The notes under the pieces: generated by a model
The model's input: only the letters and a program-made list of their open reading frames with translations
Told to the model about the DNA's origin: nothing
Databases searched by the model: none
Assembly: GCA_039566865.1 (NCBI GenBank)
Contig: CM076955.1
Coordinates: forward strand, 19,265,501 to 19,329,500
Length of the DNA: 64,000 bases
From: Aurelia coerulea
Lineage: Eukaryota > Cnidaria > Scyphozoa > Semaeostomeae > Ulmaridae
Reading direction: 5' to 3'
In this document: piece by piece, positions 56,001 to 64,000 of the stretch
Layout: the number at the start of each line of letters is the position of its first letter
How positions within the stretch are numbered: the first letter of the stretch is position 1
Position numbers and translations under genes: made by a program

Positions 56001-59000
56001 ATACTCCAAATTATTTGCACCTATCTACTTCAATTTCAAGCGTAATTTGTTTTCTCTAGGCCGTCGAAAACTTTAAGAAAACAGAGCATCTAGCATCTTC
56101 CAGCGCATCGACAAGTCAGCCAGGAACAATTGTCAACAACACAACTGCCGTTGTAAAGACAGAGAACTCTGCTCCACTTGTTGAAGCTAAACCAAAAATA
56201 TCAATAACATTACTGAAAAAGTAAGTTAGTGCTAAGATATACTTTCTACCGGGGGGGGGGTGTCCCAAAAAATTCTCCCGTTTAAAAAATCACCAAAACT
56301 CGTTTTCTGGACGTTTTTCTTATTTGCCCTCCCTCCAATGATTTAAAGGAATAAGATTGTTTTCATTACTTAAAGGGGCTCCGTCGTCAAACAATAAACA
56401 AATCCGTAGTAAACTTCCACGTGTCACCAATTATCCATTTTTCATCCATTGTTTTCTGCAGTTTGTTTGGTGGCTTCACCCAAGCCACCAAAAAGTGACC
56501 GTTAAAAATCCATTTATATCCGAGCAATCGTAGAGGATATGAATGTTTGGTTTGTTCCTTAGTGAAGTACAATGATCTATGTCCAAACAGCACTTTTCAT
56601 TTTGAAAAAAATATAAAAATCCTGTGTGATATCACCTTTCAAAAAACTGCAAAAATCATCGTTTTGTTTACATTTTGACGACGGAGCCCCTTTAAAAGGC
56701 ACAAATGACATGTTGAAAAACCTCGTTCTGACTTGTACCCTTTAAAGGGGCTCCATCTCCAAATTTCAGTCGAAACAGTGATTTTGCAGTTTTTTGATGA
56801 GCAATATCACACAGACGGTTATCTATTTTTTCGAAAATGAAAGCATCATTTTGAAGATAAATCTTTGTACTTTCCAGAGGAAAGAACCAAACATTCATAT
56901 CTTTTACGATTGCTTGGATATAAGTGGATTTTTAATTTTGCACTTTTTGGTGGCTTGGGTGAAGCCATCAAACAAACTGCAGAAATCAGTGGACACGTGC
57001 GGTGTCATCAGATTTGTTTACAGCTTGGCTATCGAAGAGCCATTATTTTGAAATGTGTCATCATCCTTCAAGTCTTCGATGATATTTTGTTTTCTTGCTG
57101 ACATTTATGACCAAGCTAGACGCTTAATACACAAAAAGAAATCTGTTTTTGCAGTATTCTTTAAAGCGAGGTTGCCCTCAAAAGAGCAAAATTTCCTAAT
57201 TTTGAAATCAATCACAAGATCCGAGCTATAACTGGAAAATAATTGGTCTATGTTCTACGTGCCACAGAAAGAAATTCAAAGATCGGCAATGTAATCAAAT
57301 TTTGATGATTTTCAAACAGAAGTACTTTTTGGGACACACGGTAGTATTTGGAGAAAGAATGGTTAAAACAAGACAAGGGCGCTGACCGTCACGCCACTTA
57401 ATTTTGCAAGCAACTTCAATAGCTGTGAAAACTAAACCACCATCTAGCATAAACAGAAAATAGAATATAAAAACACAACTGTCTATATAGCGACTGTTCG
57501 ATGTTAAAACCTTCTTCGGTTAAACTAAACCAGAGGACAGCTGTGTATCTGTACATTTTGAAAAGCTTATTTACATAACGATATATTTACACAACTTAAG
57601 CTAAAATCATACCAAAAATATTACAAACCATTATATAGCTTTCACCGCCACAACATTTCAAAGAAAGGTTTTTCCTACAATAGCTGTAATGTTTTCGCAA
57701 TTAAGATCGAAATGTTTTATTTTCTAGGAAAGAACCAACACCTACGGAACAGATGCCTACCGAAAGCAAAGGAGAAACAGCCACTTCAGGTATTTATAGA
57801 AACATTCTTCATCATAGAAACATTGCGCAAATATACAGGGTGCGTGCGCCAAAGAAGCGCAGACGTTGAAAATCTTGTAGTATTTATAGATCTCTATATA
57901 CATAATAGAAGATGGATCAGGATGGATCAGGATGGATTAAATTCAGTCTGATAGCCGAAAGACCAAAATAGTTTTGTGATGTTTGGTGTTATAGTGAGTA
58001 CCAGTGGCGTGGCCACGAGGGGGTATAGGGGCAATTGCCCCCCCCCCCCACTTTTGTCGAAAGACTGTCCTCGGGATTCCTTTAAAACCAAAGAGAAAAT
58101 AGCTGGGTATAGGTTGGGTAAGACTTTTCCGAGAAATATTGAATCTTCCATTTTAGCACTGGCAAATATTGAATCAGGGGATACATTGTAAGCCAAAGTA
58201 AAGGATGTTTCTTCAAAAATTCTTCCTCATGGTCTGATTTATTGGATAACTGCCACAAAACTATCGGAAGTTTCCTTGTCACTAAAAGGGCGTGGCCCCA
58301 AAAATTTTCCTGGGGGCTTCGTCCTTGTTAACAACATGATGTCTCATTAAAAAAGAGAAAGTTTATAACTTCCAGGGAATTTTTCTCAAGAATTTATCTT
58401 TATTTCAGATGATGTCTTGAATTCAAGTGCTGGTCCCACTACAGAGGCACAGCTATTTGAAGATATTGCCAAGGAAACTCAGTTAAAAGCAGAATCTGAT
58501 GAGGCAGAAAGAGAGAAAGCGGCTGAGAATGCCTCTTTGGCTCCTACCCAGTTTCCTGATGCTGCCGTGGTGGTGAGTGAGATATTTAGAATATGATGTC
58601 ATACCCAGACCCACCGGGGGGGGGGGTTCTTGGCCAAATTTTGGGTAGGGGTCTGCCGTGAGCGTCTTCAAAAGGGTACCGTTGGCTAGACTAATTTTTA
58701 CGAAAATGGTACCCTTGGCTAGACCAATTTTGACCATTTCCTCGACCACTATTGTCAAATTTTTGCCAAATATGATATCATGGCCGTTCGCTAGACCAAT
58801 ATTGTCAAAAATGATACCCTTGGCTAGGCCGTTGCTGGCCAAAATTGCAAAAAAGTATACCCTTGGCTAGAGTAGAAGTCCGAAAAAGTATAGCTACCCT
58901 TGCTCGCGGCACATCCCCAGGTACCTTTACTATGGAAGAACCCCCCCCCCCCGTGCCCAGACCTTGTAAAATAATGAAAAGCCTTATTGCAGTGGAAGCA

Positions 59001-62000
59001 CTTTATAAATCAACAACAAACGATTACAGGTGAATGTATCTCACCGACTACTGCTTAATATATTTACGAGTAAAGTTCGGTTAGCTCAAGTAAAAACTGT
59101 TCATTCCACTTGAACGGGAGCACGGAAGTTTCCGTACTGTGACTTCATGCAAATTACGATACAAAAATAGTATCCATAAAATTTACGTTCCTCACAATAA
59201 TCGTCTCTATATCGTTTCAAAACTTGAAATAAGTGTGAGGGAATGTTTATGGTTTTGACGGATGACAGTAAGCTCCATAGGTGTAGGAGGCGGGGTATAG
59301 GGGGCAACAGGACATTTTGCATACCGGAAGAAGATTATCGGAAAGCTTTAATCTAGAATCTGGCAAATTTTGAGAAAGGCTTGTGGCAATAGACACATTT
59401 ATCTAATGATAAACAAGTAAATAAAGTAAAATATAAGCACTTTGATGCGAATTGAAACAAGCACATTTATCTAATGTTGTTGGTATCCACTTCAGGTGAA
59501 GTTACGATGCACTTAGGAAAGCATCTTTTTATCTGCTGATACCAGTACCAAAACCCGCTTTTCGTTTTACAAAGTTCTTAACTTTACGAAAAGGAGGTTT
59601 CTAAAAGAGTACAATCACATGTTCTGAATTGGGTGAAAGCAACGTAAGCGGAATTCGTCTACAATTGCCAATTGAAAGCCTTTGGGATAGATATGAAACA
59701 AGAAACAAGCACTCAAATTATAAAACAAGAACTGCACGGATATTCAAATTCCGAGATATAATCTTGAGTATTCAAAGAAAAGCTTTCATTATTCGGGTCT
59801 GAAAGCTTGGAACGAGATCCCTACTACCATCAGGGAGCTCTCTACTTGCAACAATTTAAAAAAACACCTCAAAATACAATTGAGGAGCTGAATTCAACTC
59901 AAAAACAACTCCCTGGAAGATCAGCCCCACCCTAGAACTATGAATTTTATTTATATATCTTCTTGTAGGCTTGTAGCTTTGTATATTAAGTTTTGTTTGC
60001 TGAAGGGATTTTTCGTGTATAAATAATGTATAATAATAATAATAATAATAATAATGGATATTTGCAAATTATCATTTTTGAATTTCGTACAGGTTCCAAT
60101 CACAACGAATGAGGCAACTATCATACCTGGTAATCTTCCAATGACACAGCTCCCGATTCCCGGACAAGGTGTCATGTCCAACGCGATGGTATCAGCAACA
60201 TTAACACAGCCTGTCATGCATTCAGCTGCTGCCTTGCAACTACAACAACAATCCCAAATCGTCGCCCAACAAATACAGCTACAACAACAACAACTTCATC
60301 TACAACATCTTCGACAGCAGCAACAGCAACTTGGAATTCAACAAGCACGTCTGCAGCAAGCTGAAGCCTCGCAGCTACAGCCTGGACTGGTAGTGCCTGC
60401 GCAAACGCAAATACTTTCGCAACAAGTACGACCCCCTTTGGCATCTATGCCGATGACATCATCAATCAACCCTGCTCTCACTGCGCAACAGGTAATGGCT
60501 GCGGTCACACTACTGTATTTTCCCGTTGTAACATGAATTGCTTCACTTTCTTGCAATTTGTTTTTGTAGCCAGAAAGTACGGCAACATGACGGTACAATA
60601 CACACGGTCACACAGTGATATGATTTATCATGTGAGAACTACGCAAGGATGCGATTGGTTCACTCTCCAAAATAACGCTAAAATATAGGTCTAGACCTTG
60701 TTTTCCCCGTTGTTTTTGTATCTAATAGAGTTTTCTTATGGAATCAGCTCTCAGGACCAAAGCGCTGTAACAGCGTTGTATGTGAAAACGAAATGCGGTC
60801 ACATATCACAGCGTAGTTTACCCGTTGTTTGAAGGTATACAACGAGGTGAAAACGTTTAGTGTGACCGCAGCCAATGATTGAGTGATTTTAATTTACTTG
60901 TTGGGGATAGGAATCATCAAAGTTCAAAGCAACGGTTATCCCCCGTAAAGGAAACCTGTGATCATGCGCAGAAAGCATGTTTGGTTTGTGGAAAGAATGT
61001 GGGCGGAGACTATTTTCATCGTATTTTGATTTTTATTTGATCTGCTTTAAAGTGTTTTATGGCATAGAAAAGCAACCAAATTATTCTGTTGTAGTAAATA
61101 CATGTGCAACCTATGCAAATAGTAAATATGTCTGTACGTCTATATATTTATAGCTGTATTCCTTCCGGTTGGAGCAAAAGCCCCTCCATAATGTTCTCAT
61201 CCTTCAAACATAAAAACGTACATTTTAGAAGGAACCTCTCAGAAGGCACATTGTTAAATGGTTTCCCTTCACTGCATTTTTTTCAGGTGATTGTGTCAGC
61301 TACTCAAGTAGTTAATCCAGCTTTACAAGTTGCTGCAGCACCAGTTGTTCAGCAGAGGCTAATTACCGGAGGTAGGTTAATTCATGCTATGTTTGCTACC
61401 CTAGATTAAAGGCCCTTGGGTAACCGCCATGCATCACGACCATTTGTTTGTTTGTTCGTTCGTTCTTCGTGGATTTCATTCCATTCAAGCTTAATGTTTA
61501 ACAAGTAAGGAGAAATATGGCTACAGCTTCAGTGATATGCAGCTGACTTGAACGACATCAGAAAATTATTTTCATGCATCTTTGCGATTATGCCTGCAGT
61601 GTATACTGGTTACCCAAGAGCCTTTGATATATTTATTCTTAATTCTTGTACCATTAATGCCTCTGTGTTCAAGGCTTTGATGCAACTTAGAGTTGTTTAA
61701 AGAAAACATCCGTAATACATCAGCACCTTTGATAGAAATCTTTAATCTCCCTTTAAAGGAAATATCTTGTGTGGAAGCGTCAATCCACCTGCTACTAATA
61801 CCACACCAGTGCAGGAATAACACAGATACCAGGCTTGTTCTAAATAGAGGACTGTATCATACTAACTTCCACAAATCCATTCTCATACGAAACATATGGC
61901 CGCTCACGGCCCGAGTTAGCTCAAAAGAGATGGAGTAAACAAATATACGCTCCTATAAACATAGTCGTGTCAAAAACACGTACTCAAGCGGTCACATGCA

Positions 62001-63546
62001 TCTAGAATCCGGGGGGGGGGTACTTCATTGTGAACGTGGTTCGACCTGAATCTGGACTTTGAGAAAAGGACCCTTTCGTATGACAAAATATTCAAGAATT
62101 CCGAACCCATTTGCATGAATATCAGGAAATTTCTGACCCATGTATATGGATTTGTCAATTTGAAACAAAGGAAAATTTCAGTTGTTTGGTGCTGACTATC
62201 ATTATTGGACTCATTGATAAGAAAATTCGCAAAAAGCTACCCATCTACCAAAATTGTGGTTAAAAACAGACCCATATGTAGAGAATTTCAGATGAAAAAA
62301 GCCACCCATATGAGCGGCACATCCAGTATCATTCAACAGTGAAGTACCCCCCCCCCCCCTGGGTCTAGAATGGACCGATGAACGTTTTAATTACGCATCA
62401 ATTTATCACTTACATTTAGACACGTATCCCAGTAAATTTTCAAAACTACAACGCGCCCCCACATCTTGAATAATTTCCCCTTTCCCATACATTTCCCTGA
62501 CATTTTGTGTGGTTTTTGAGATGACATGAACAGTGTACTTCCCACAATGCAATGTGCACTGGTTTGCACCCAGCTTTGAAATACGTTTGGAGTAACCTGA
62601 CTCAAAGTTTCATGAAGATTCGGTAATTTAATGATTTTACACTTTGTCTTTCAGGAATTGTGGCACAAATGAACCCGGTTGCTAATGTCGCTCCAGTCGT
62701 TGTGAGACATGTTCAACCTGCTGTCGGGTTAGTACTTTATTCCTTTCGTCATTTCAAGTTCTGTAAGGGTTTACGAGTATATAGATGTCAAATTTTCAAG
62801 TAACAAATCTATTATACTATTTTGCTTGAAGAATATGATATGAAACCCTACTTTTAGATACTTATAGATTAGCACAGTTCGGGTCAGTTCCCTTCTTATA
62901 TATAGAAATTGCGATCCTTTTCTGCTCTGAGAACCCCATCCCTCTTAATTCCATTTTCCATGAATACTGCACGTGATTTCTATGCAAGTTACACAATTGC
63001 ATCGCAAGTTACACAATTGATTGATCTCAGTGCAGGCTTACAGAAAAGTACCTTTTTCCAGTCGGCCTTCAAATTGTAGGTTTTTTCAAGTTGTAAGGTA
63101 ATAATACAGTAAAATCACGTCTTTAAGAAACCCATTTTTTTACCTCAGCTTATTGTTCCTCCTTAATCACTGTATTGTTTTCCCATTGTTGTCACAAAAA
63201 GTCAGGGTCTGAGTTTCTTATAAAGTAGTTTCTCAAAGGCGGGACTTTACTATAGTAGCCTTGTACGCTCCTCATCTACCCTCTTCAATCTGAAACGCGG
63301 AAACGAAAATTTAAGATGGTTTCTTTTCATATCTAGGTTGTCAATGTCGACTGCATTCGCACCGGACTCGGTTCACTCTGTTGTTCCAGCAAGGCTGCCT
63401 GCACGTCTGTTAAGAGCCGGAGGTGGGAGAGATACAGGATCATTTAGTTTGATCGATCCATTGTTTGACCTTGCATCTAAAAATTCTACAGGAATGCCTA
63501 TGTCTGAAGAAGAATTTTACAGAGCTAAAATCCAAATGAAAGACTT
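34892..63546 (+). CDS. RBBP6: RBBP6-like E3 ubiquitin ligase, N-terminal 15 exons (3' end outside window)
   Basis: Exons: 34892-35060, 37550-37631, 38919-38952, 46708-46796, 47943-48030, 49266-49342, 49729-49907, 54422-54519, 56060-56220, 57728-57789, 58409-58572, 60093-60491, 61287-61371, 62655-62727, 63337-63546. Phases all join; 656 codons are visible and the last exon ends at a GTAAGT donor, so the gene continues right. Order: DWNN ubiquitin-like domain (1 to about 84), TGDLANANASEVDKIAAMM linker, CCHC knuckle (C137, C140, H145, C150), C4C4 RING (C216 to C255), Gln-rich segment (about 436-500), Ala/Val/Pro region, then SEEEFYRAKIQMKDL, matching the LSREEFYREQ motif of vertebrate RBBP6. 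RBBP6/Mpe1-type proteins act in pre-mRNA 3'-end processing and, in vertebrates, ubiquitinate YB-1 and bind p53 and Rb. The SR-rich C-terminus is expected beyond the window. Confidence 0.95.
35061..35877. other. RBBP6 intron 1, first part
   Basis: No element or exon recognised. A TG microsatellite-like TGTGTGTGTGTG occurs near 35153. Confidence 0.4.
35878..36461. mobile_element. MITE, AACAAGGGCAG family, with perfect 9-bp duplication
   Basis: AACAGGGCAGATTTTG to CAAAATCTGCCCTTGTT, flanked by TTCTTACCC on both sides (35869-35877, 36462-36470). RBBP6 intron 1. Confidence 0.9.
36909..37072. mobile_element. Short MITE with ATGTCTCA ends
   Basis: ATGTCTCAGTCAATTCTTGC and CCTGACCACC at the left pair with GGTCAGGGTAGGAACTGAAT and GAGACAT at the right; about 165 bp. 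Confidence 0.6.
37161..37400. mobile_element. Foldback MITE with TTACAGTTTATTCAA ends
   Basis: TTACAGTTTATTCAA pairs with TTGAATAAACTGTAA, and the centre (ACGTGTTATTTGTGAA / TTCACAAATAACACGT) is also self-complementary, so nearly the whole 240 bp can fold. 150 bp before RBBP6 exon 2. Confidence 0.72.
38177..38347. mobile_element. Short MITE with TTTTAGCTATTCT ends, copy 3
   Basis: CCTTTTAGCTATTCTACAAA to GAATAGCTAAAAGG, with the family modules GAGCCTGGAT and CCACATTCGAAA. Confidence 0.7.
38380..38860. mobile_element. Foldback MITE in RBBP6 intron 2
   Basis: TTGGCTGATGATGTCATTTTG (about 38492) pairs with CAAAATGACATCATCAGCCAA (about 38733), and the flanking halves (GATAAAGG..TTTAAATTT and AAATTTAAA..CTTTATC) are also complementary. 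Ends 60 bp before an exon. Confidence 0.7.
42730..42960. mobile_element. Fragment of AACAAGGGCAG-family MITE
   Basis: Contains AAAGCGATGATTGATCG, ACAAAGGGAATTTTCTCAA and GAAGCTGAACAGTAAGC modules of the family without either terminus. Confidence 0.55.
43066..43649. mobile_element. MITE, AACAAGGGCAG family
   Basis: AACAAGGACAGATTTTGTAA to ATAAAATCTGCCCTTGTT, 584 bp, foldback. No matching 9-bp flank. Confidence 0.8.
43876..44037. mobile_element. Short MITE with AAGGCTGATTTC ends
   Basis: AAGGCTGATTTCAACTCAGT pairs with ACTGAGTAGAAATCGGCCTT; about 160 bp. Adjacent to the next MITE. Confidence 0.6.
44063..44675. mobile_element. Diverged MITE, AACAAGGGCAG family
   Basis: CCAAGGACAGAATGTTCAAT to ATGATCTGTCCTTGTTT with AAAGCGATTAGCGATTACAG inside; the halves pair. 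GTACC is present at both borders. Confidence 0.7.
44900..45270. mobile_element. Partial AACAAGGGCAG-family MITE
   Basis: The right half only (TCCTTCTTCTTTCGATATA, GGAGAATTTCCTTTGTCTGC, ATCTGCCCTTGTTG), interrupted near 45110-45250 by unrelated GC-richer sequence. Confidence 0.55.
45490..45910. repeat. Inverted repeat in RBBP6 intron 3
   Basis: GAAAATAGCC to ACACCGTAG (about 45535-45598) is the inverse of about 45836-45895 (TTACGGTGTTTT, TTATGGGTTTAG, ATGATGAG, GGCTATTTTC). Arms about 60-65 bp. Confidence 0.6.
46273..46489. mobile_element. Short MITE with CAGGGGTAAAATG ends
   Basis: ACAGGGGTAAAATGAGCAAG and TTGGGGTAACATGGGTA pair with TACCCTTATTACCCCCAGCT and AACCCATTTTTCCCCTG. Ends about 220 bp before RBBP6 exon 4. 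Confidence 0.62.
46903..47508. mobile_element. Mariner-like MITE, CCGGGTGCGCC family, copy 1
   Basis: CCGGGTGCGCCAAAATAAAC to GTTTATTTTGGCGCACCCGG; the two halves are complementary throughout (GTTTGGCAGGCCACAATAAA inverted at the right). TA at the right edge. Confidence 0.85.
47943..48030 (+). CDS. RBBP6: RBBP6 CCHC zinc-knuckle exon
   Basis: A single exon carries the whole knuckle, C-X2-C-X4-H-X4-C in YICFRCGQPGHFIRNCP. In RBBP6/Mpe1 this binds RNA or assists the RING. All four ligands are present. Confidence 0.95.
48480..48735. mobile_element. Partial piggyBac-like MITE
   Basis: AAAGGGGCTCCGCCTCCAAA start, then the family modules AATATCACACAGAC and GATTGCTTGGATATAAGTGG. The right end is missing. 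Confidence 0.6.
49729..54519 (+). CDS. RBBP6: RBBP6 RING finger split over two exons
   Basis: Exon 49729-49907 supplies CPMC, IPCCGTSYCDE and the first base of the next Cys codon. Exon 54422-54519 completes that Cys and gives FACPSC and LIANKSLRQ. The all-cysteine C4C4 pattern is typical of RBBP6 and U-box-like RINGs. The 4.5-kb intron between them holds the nested foldback element described below. Confidence 0.94.
51859..53160. mobile_element. Non-autonomous hAT-like element inside the foldback
   Basis: CAGTGGCGGCCTGG to CCAGGCCGCCACTG with a perfect 8-bp duplication ATCCACTT (51851-51858, 53161-53168). The interior has the TAGAATG(C/G)ATCTCCCAAT module also present in the element at 15701. 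Confidence 0.92.
53199..53649. mobile_element. Harbinger-like MITE inside the foldback
   Basis: GGCTGCGTTTACACGAGGCC to GCCCCGTGTAAACGCAGCC, flanked by TAG on both sides (53196-53198, 53650-53652). Repeated GGCCGGCC motifs inside. Confidence 0.8.
53849..54165. mobile_element. piggyBac-like MITE, TTAA target
   Basis: AGGGGCTGGGTCATG to GTGACCCAGCCCCT with TTAA at both borders (53845-53848, 54166-54169). About 317 bp. Confidence 0.85.
54811..55660. repeat. Tandem duplication of about 125 bp, one unit split by a MITE
   Basis: Unit 1 (54811-54888 plus 55491-55535) and unit 2 (55536-55660) share TAGGCCTTTGATGAAAATA, GTGCAAAGACAAC, CGTATTTGGGTA and GACATCTGATAGGCT. Unit 2 is the empty site for the mariner-like element inside unit 1. 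Confidence 0.75.
54889..55488. mobile_element. Mariner-like MITE, CCGGGTGCGCC family, copy 2
   Basis: CCGGGTGCACTAAAATAAAC to TTCATTTTGGCGCACCTGG with TA duplicated at both edges (54887-54888, 55489-55490), 600 bp against 606 in copy 1. Confidence 0.88.
55807..55950. mobile_element. Short MITE with GTCTGTCTCAAA ends
   Basis: GTCTGTCTCAAATAAGATGT pairs with ACATCTAATTTGAGACAGAT. A relative lies at 63603-63714 (GTCTGTCTCAAAGAAGATGT ... ATATCTGTTTGAGACA). Confidence 0.68.
56374..56691. mobile_element. piggyBac-like MITE, TTAA target
   Basis: AGGGGCTCCGTCGTCAAA to TTTTGACGACGGAGCCCCT with TTAA on both sides (56370-56373, 56692-56695). Confidence 0.86.
56746..57050. mobile_element. piggyBac-like MITE, right end decayed
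   Basis: TTAA (56742-56745) then AGGGGCTCCATCTCC. Internal sequence matches the previous element in inverse orientation (GATTGCTTGGATATAAGTGG). The right terminus is only weakly recognisable (GAAGAGCCATTATT). Confidence 0.65.
58002..58325. mobile_element. hAT-like element fragment
   Basis: CAGTGGCGTGGCCACGAGGG start with a G/C-run, then inverse-orientation modules (GCCAAAGTAAAGGATGTTTC, AAACTATCGGAAGTTTCCTT, GGGCGTGGCCCC) shared with the elements at 15701 and 51859. No clear second terminus. Confidence 0.6.
58612..58955. mobile_element. Poly-G/poly-C-ended MITE, copy 3
   Basis: CACCGGGGGGGGGGG to a C run followed by CCCGTG, with a perfect 8-bp duplication CCCAGACC (58604-58611, 58956-58963). 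The core repeats a GGTACCCTTGGCTAGACCAA-type unit five or more times. 39 bp after the RBBP6 donor at 58573. Confidence 0.88.
58964..59430. other. RBBP6 intron, nothing recognised
   Basis: No element, exon or RNA identified between the MITE and the LINE 3' fragment. Confidence 0.4.
59440..60054 (+). mobile_element. LINE 3' fragment with (AAT)n tail
   Basis: One frame reads KSFHYSGLKAWNEIPTTIRE then FKKHLKIQLRS and a stop, the terminal motif of CR1/jockey-like reverse transcriptases. It ends in (AAT)n at 60031-60054, 38 bp before the RBBP6 Gln-rich exon. Confidence 0.8.
60093..60491 (+). CDS. RBBP6: RBBP6 glutamine-rich exon
   Basis: A 133-codon phase-0 exon. It starts VPITTNEATIIPGNLP and then becomes strongly Gln-rich with Leu/His/Ala between Q runs, ending in ALTAQQ before a GTAATG donor. 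I see no counterpart in the vertebrate protein, so this looks like a lineage-specific low-complexity insert between RING and the SR-rich tail. CAG and CAA codons are mixed, so it is not a pure CAG repeat. Confidence 0.85.
60902..61010. repeat. Dispersed repeat shared with GET4 intron
   Basis: GAATCATCAAAGTTCAA, GGAAACCTGTGATCATG and GCAGAAAGCATG also occur in the same order at 28922-29020. The two copies are clearly homologous. No termini were defined. Confidence 0.65.
61372..62000. other. RBBP6 intron, nothing clear
   Basis: TTTGTTTGTTTG/TTCGTTCG short repeat near 61444. An open stretch at 61693-61938 reads like degraded coding DNA but matches nothing I know. Confidence 0.4.
62009..62363. 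mobile_element. Poly-G/poly-C-ended MITE, copy 4
   Basis: CCGGGGGGGGGGTACTTCA to TGAAGTAC, a C run and TGGG, with a perfect 8-bp duplication TCTAGAAT (62001-62008, 62364-62371). The core has ACCCATATG-type repeats. Confidence 0.9.
62728..63336. other. RBBP6 intron, no element recognised
   Basis: AT-rich intron with a local direct repeat GCAAGTTACACAATTG near 62983-63017. No exon seen. Confidence 0.4.
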
Positions 63547-63717
63547 GTAAGTTATTTTTGCATACAATTATTGTTTGTAAACTGTTTTCTAATCCTTATC
63601 AAAGTCTGTCTCAAAGAAGATGTCAGGCGAATTGTCATTGGATGAAAACAATACGCTTTTCATGAATAGTTCTCGTTATCATAAATATCACCTGATATCT
63701 GTTTGAGACAAATTTTA

Positions 63718-63919
63718 GACTGCGTTCACACGATGCCGGCACCTATTGAAAAATGTGATGGATAGGCCTCCCGTTCACACGAAAACGGCACATTTTTTGC
63801 CGGCACATTTTGAAAATGAAACTCTTTGAAAACGGTATCATGTGAACGCAAGCTCCAATTTTGCTACTGTCACATTTTTCACCGTTTTCAAAATGTGCTG
63901 GCATTGTATGAAAGCAGTC
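63718..63919. mobile_element. Harbinger-like MITE
   Basis: GACTGCGTTCACACGATGCC to GGCATTGTATGAAAGCAGTC with TTA at both borders (63715-63717, 63920-63922). Its end resembles that of the element at 53199 (CTGCGTT(T/C)ACACGA). Confidence 0.78.
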
Positions 63920-64000
63920 TTAGTTTTATTTGTAAGATTCTAGAACTATTAGTGCACTGGCTAAAATCTGTTGGAGATCTTCGCAATTTTTGTCTCAAAG

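Larger units (their letters stand above)
56249..57341. mobile_element. Mariner-like MITE, CCGGGTGTCCC family, copy 2, split by piggyBac-like MITEs
   Basis: CCGGGGGGGGGTGTCCCAAA to TACTTTTTGGGACACACGG with TA at both edges. Inner modules (TTTATGACCAAGCTAGACGC) match copy 1. Two TTAA-type elements (56374-56691 and about 56746-57050) sit inside. Confidence 0.82.

Noticed and set aside
58483..58842. 119-codon minus-strand repeat protein
   Set aside because: It is the tandem core of the poly-G-ended MITE plus antisense of a real RBBP6 exon.

Overview
This is intron-rich animal nuclear DNA with small exons, canonical GT/AG splice sites and AT-rich introns packed with short inverted-repeat transposons and LINE fragments. 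The LINE reverse-transcriptase remnants, the element density and the gene structure resemble an anthozoan cnidarian (coral or sea anemone); that is inference, not proof. Exons were called by reading conserved protein families and checking that splice phases join; every join listed is phase-consistent.

Gene layout: (1) 116-17284, plus strand: the 3' half of an RBR-type E3 ubiquitin ligase, RNF216/TRIAD3-like, ten exons ending in a stop codon. (2) 21000-25679, plus strand: a small four-exon coiled-coil protein of about 210 residues that I do not recognise. (3) 33233-26373, minus strand: a complete ten-exon GET4/TRC35 gene (315 residues), convergent with gene 2. (4) 34892 to the right edge, plus strand: the first fifteen exons of an RBBP6-like E3 ligase (DWNN, CCHC zinc knuckle, RING, Gln-rich and Ala/Val/Pro-rich middle), divergent from GET4 across 1.66 kb. 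RNF216 and RBBP6 are ubiquitin ligases, and GET4 works in tail-anchored protein targeting and cytosolic quality control. The shared theme may be coincidence.

The non-coding part is mostly mobile DNA. Visible families are: a 3.2-kb foldback element with about 1.4-kb arms and a perfect 9-bp target duplication (1807-5038); smaller elements with the same AGCATAG terminus and 9-bp duplications; a second 9-bp-duplication family beginning AACAAGGGCAG (many copies); hAT-like elements with 8-bp duplications; a curious family with poly-G/poly-C ends, 8-bp duplications and unrelated short tandem repeats in each core; TTAA-flanked piggyBac-like elements; TA-flanked mariner-like elements; Harbinger-like elements with 3-bp duplications; LINE 3' ends; and a tRNA-derived SINE-like sequence. 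Several are nested, which gives relative insertion ages.

The most conspicuous single object is a 3.2-kb trinucleotide/hexanucleotide microsatellite (7403-10588) in an RNF216 intron. It begins exactly at the 3' end of a LINE, changes strand near 10250 and stops about 16 bp before a splice acceptor. I found no CRISPR array, rRNA, intact tRNA gene or bacterial-type operon.
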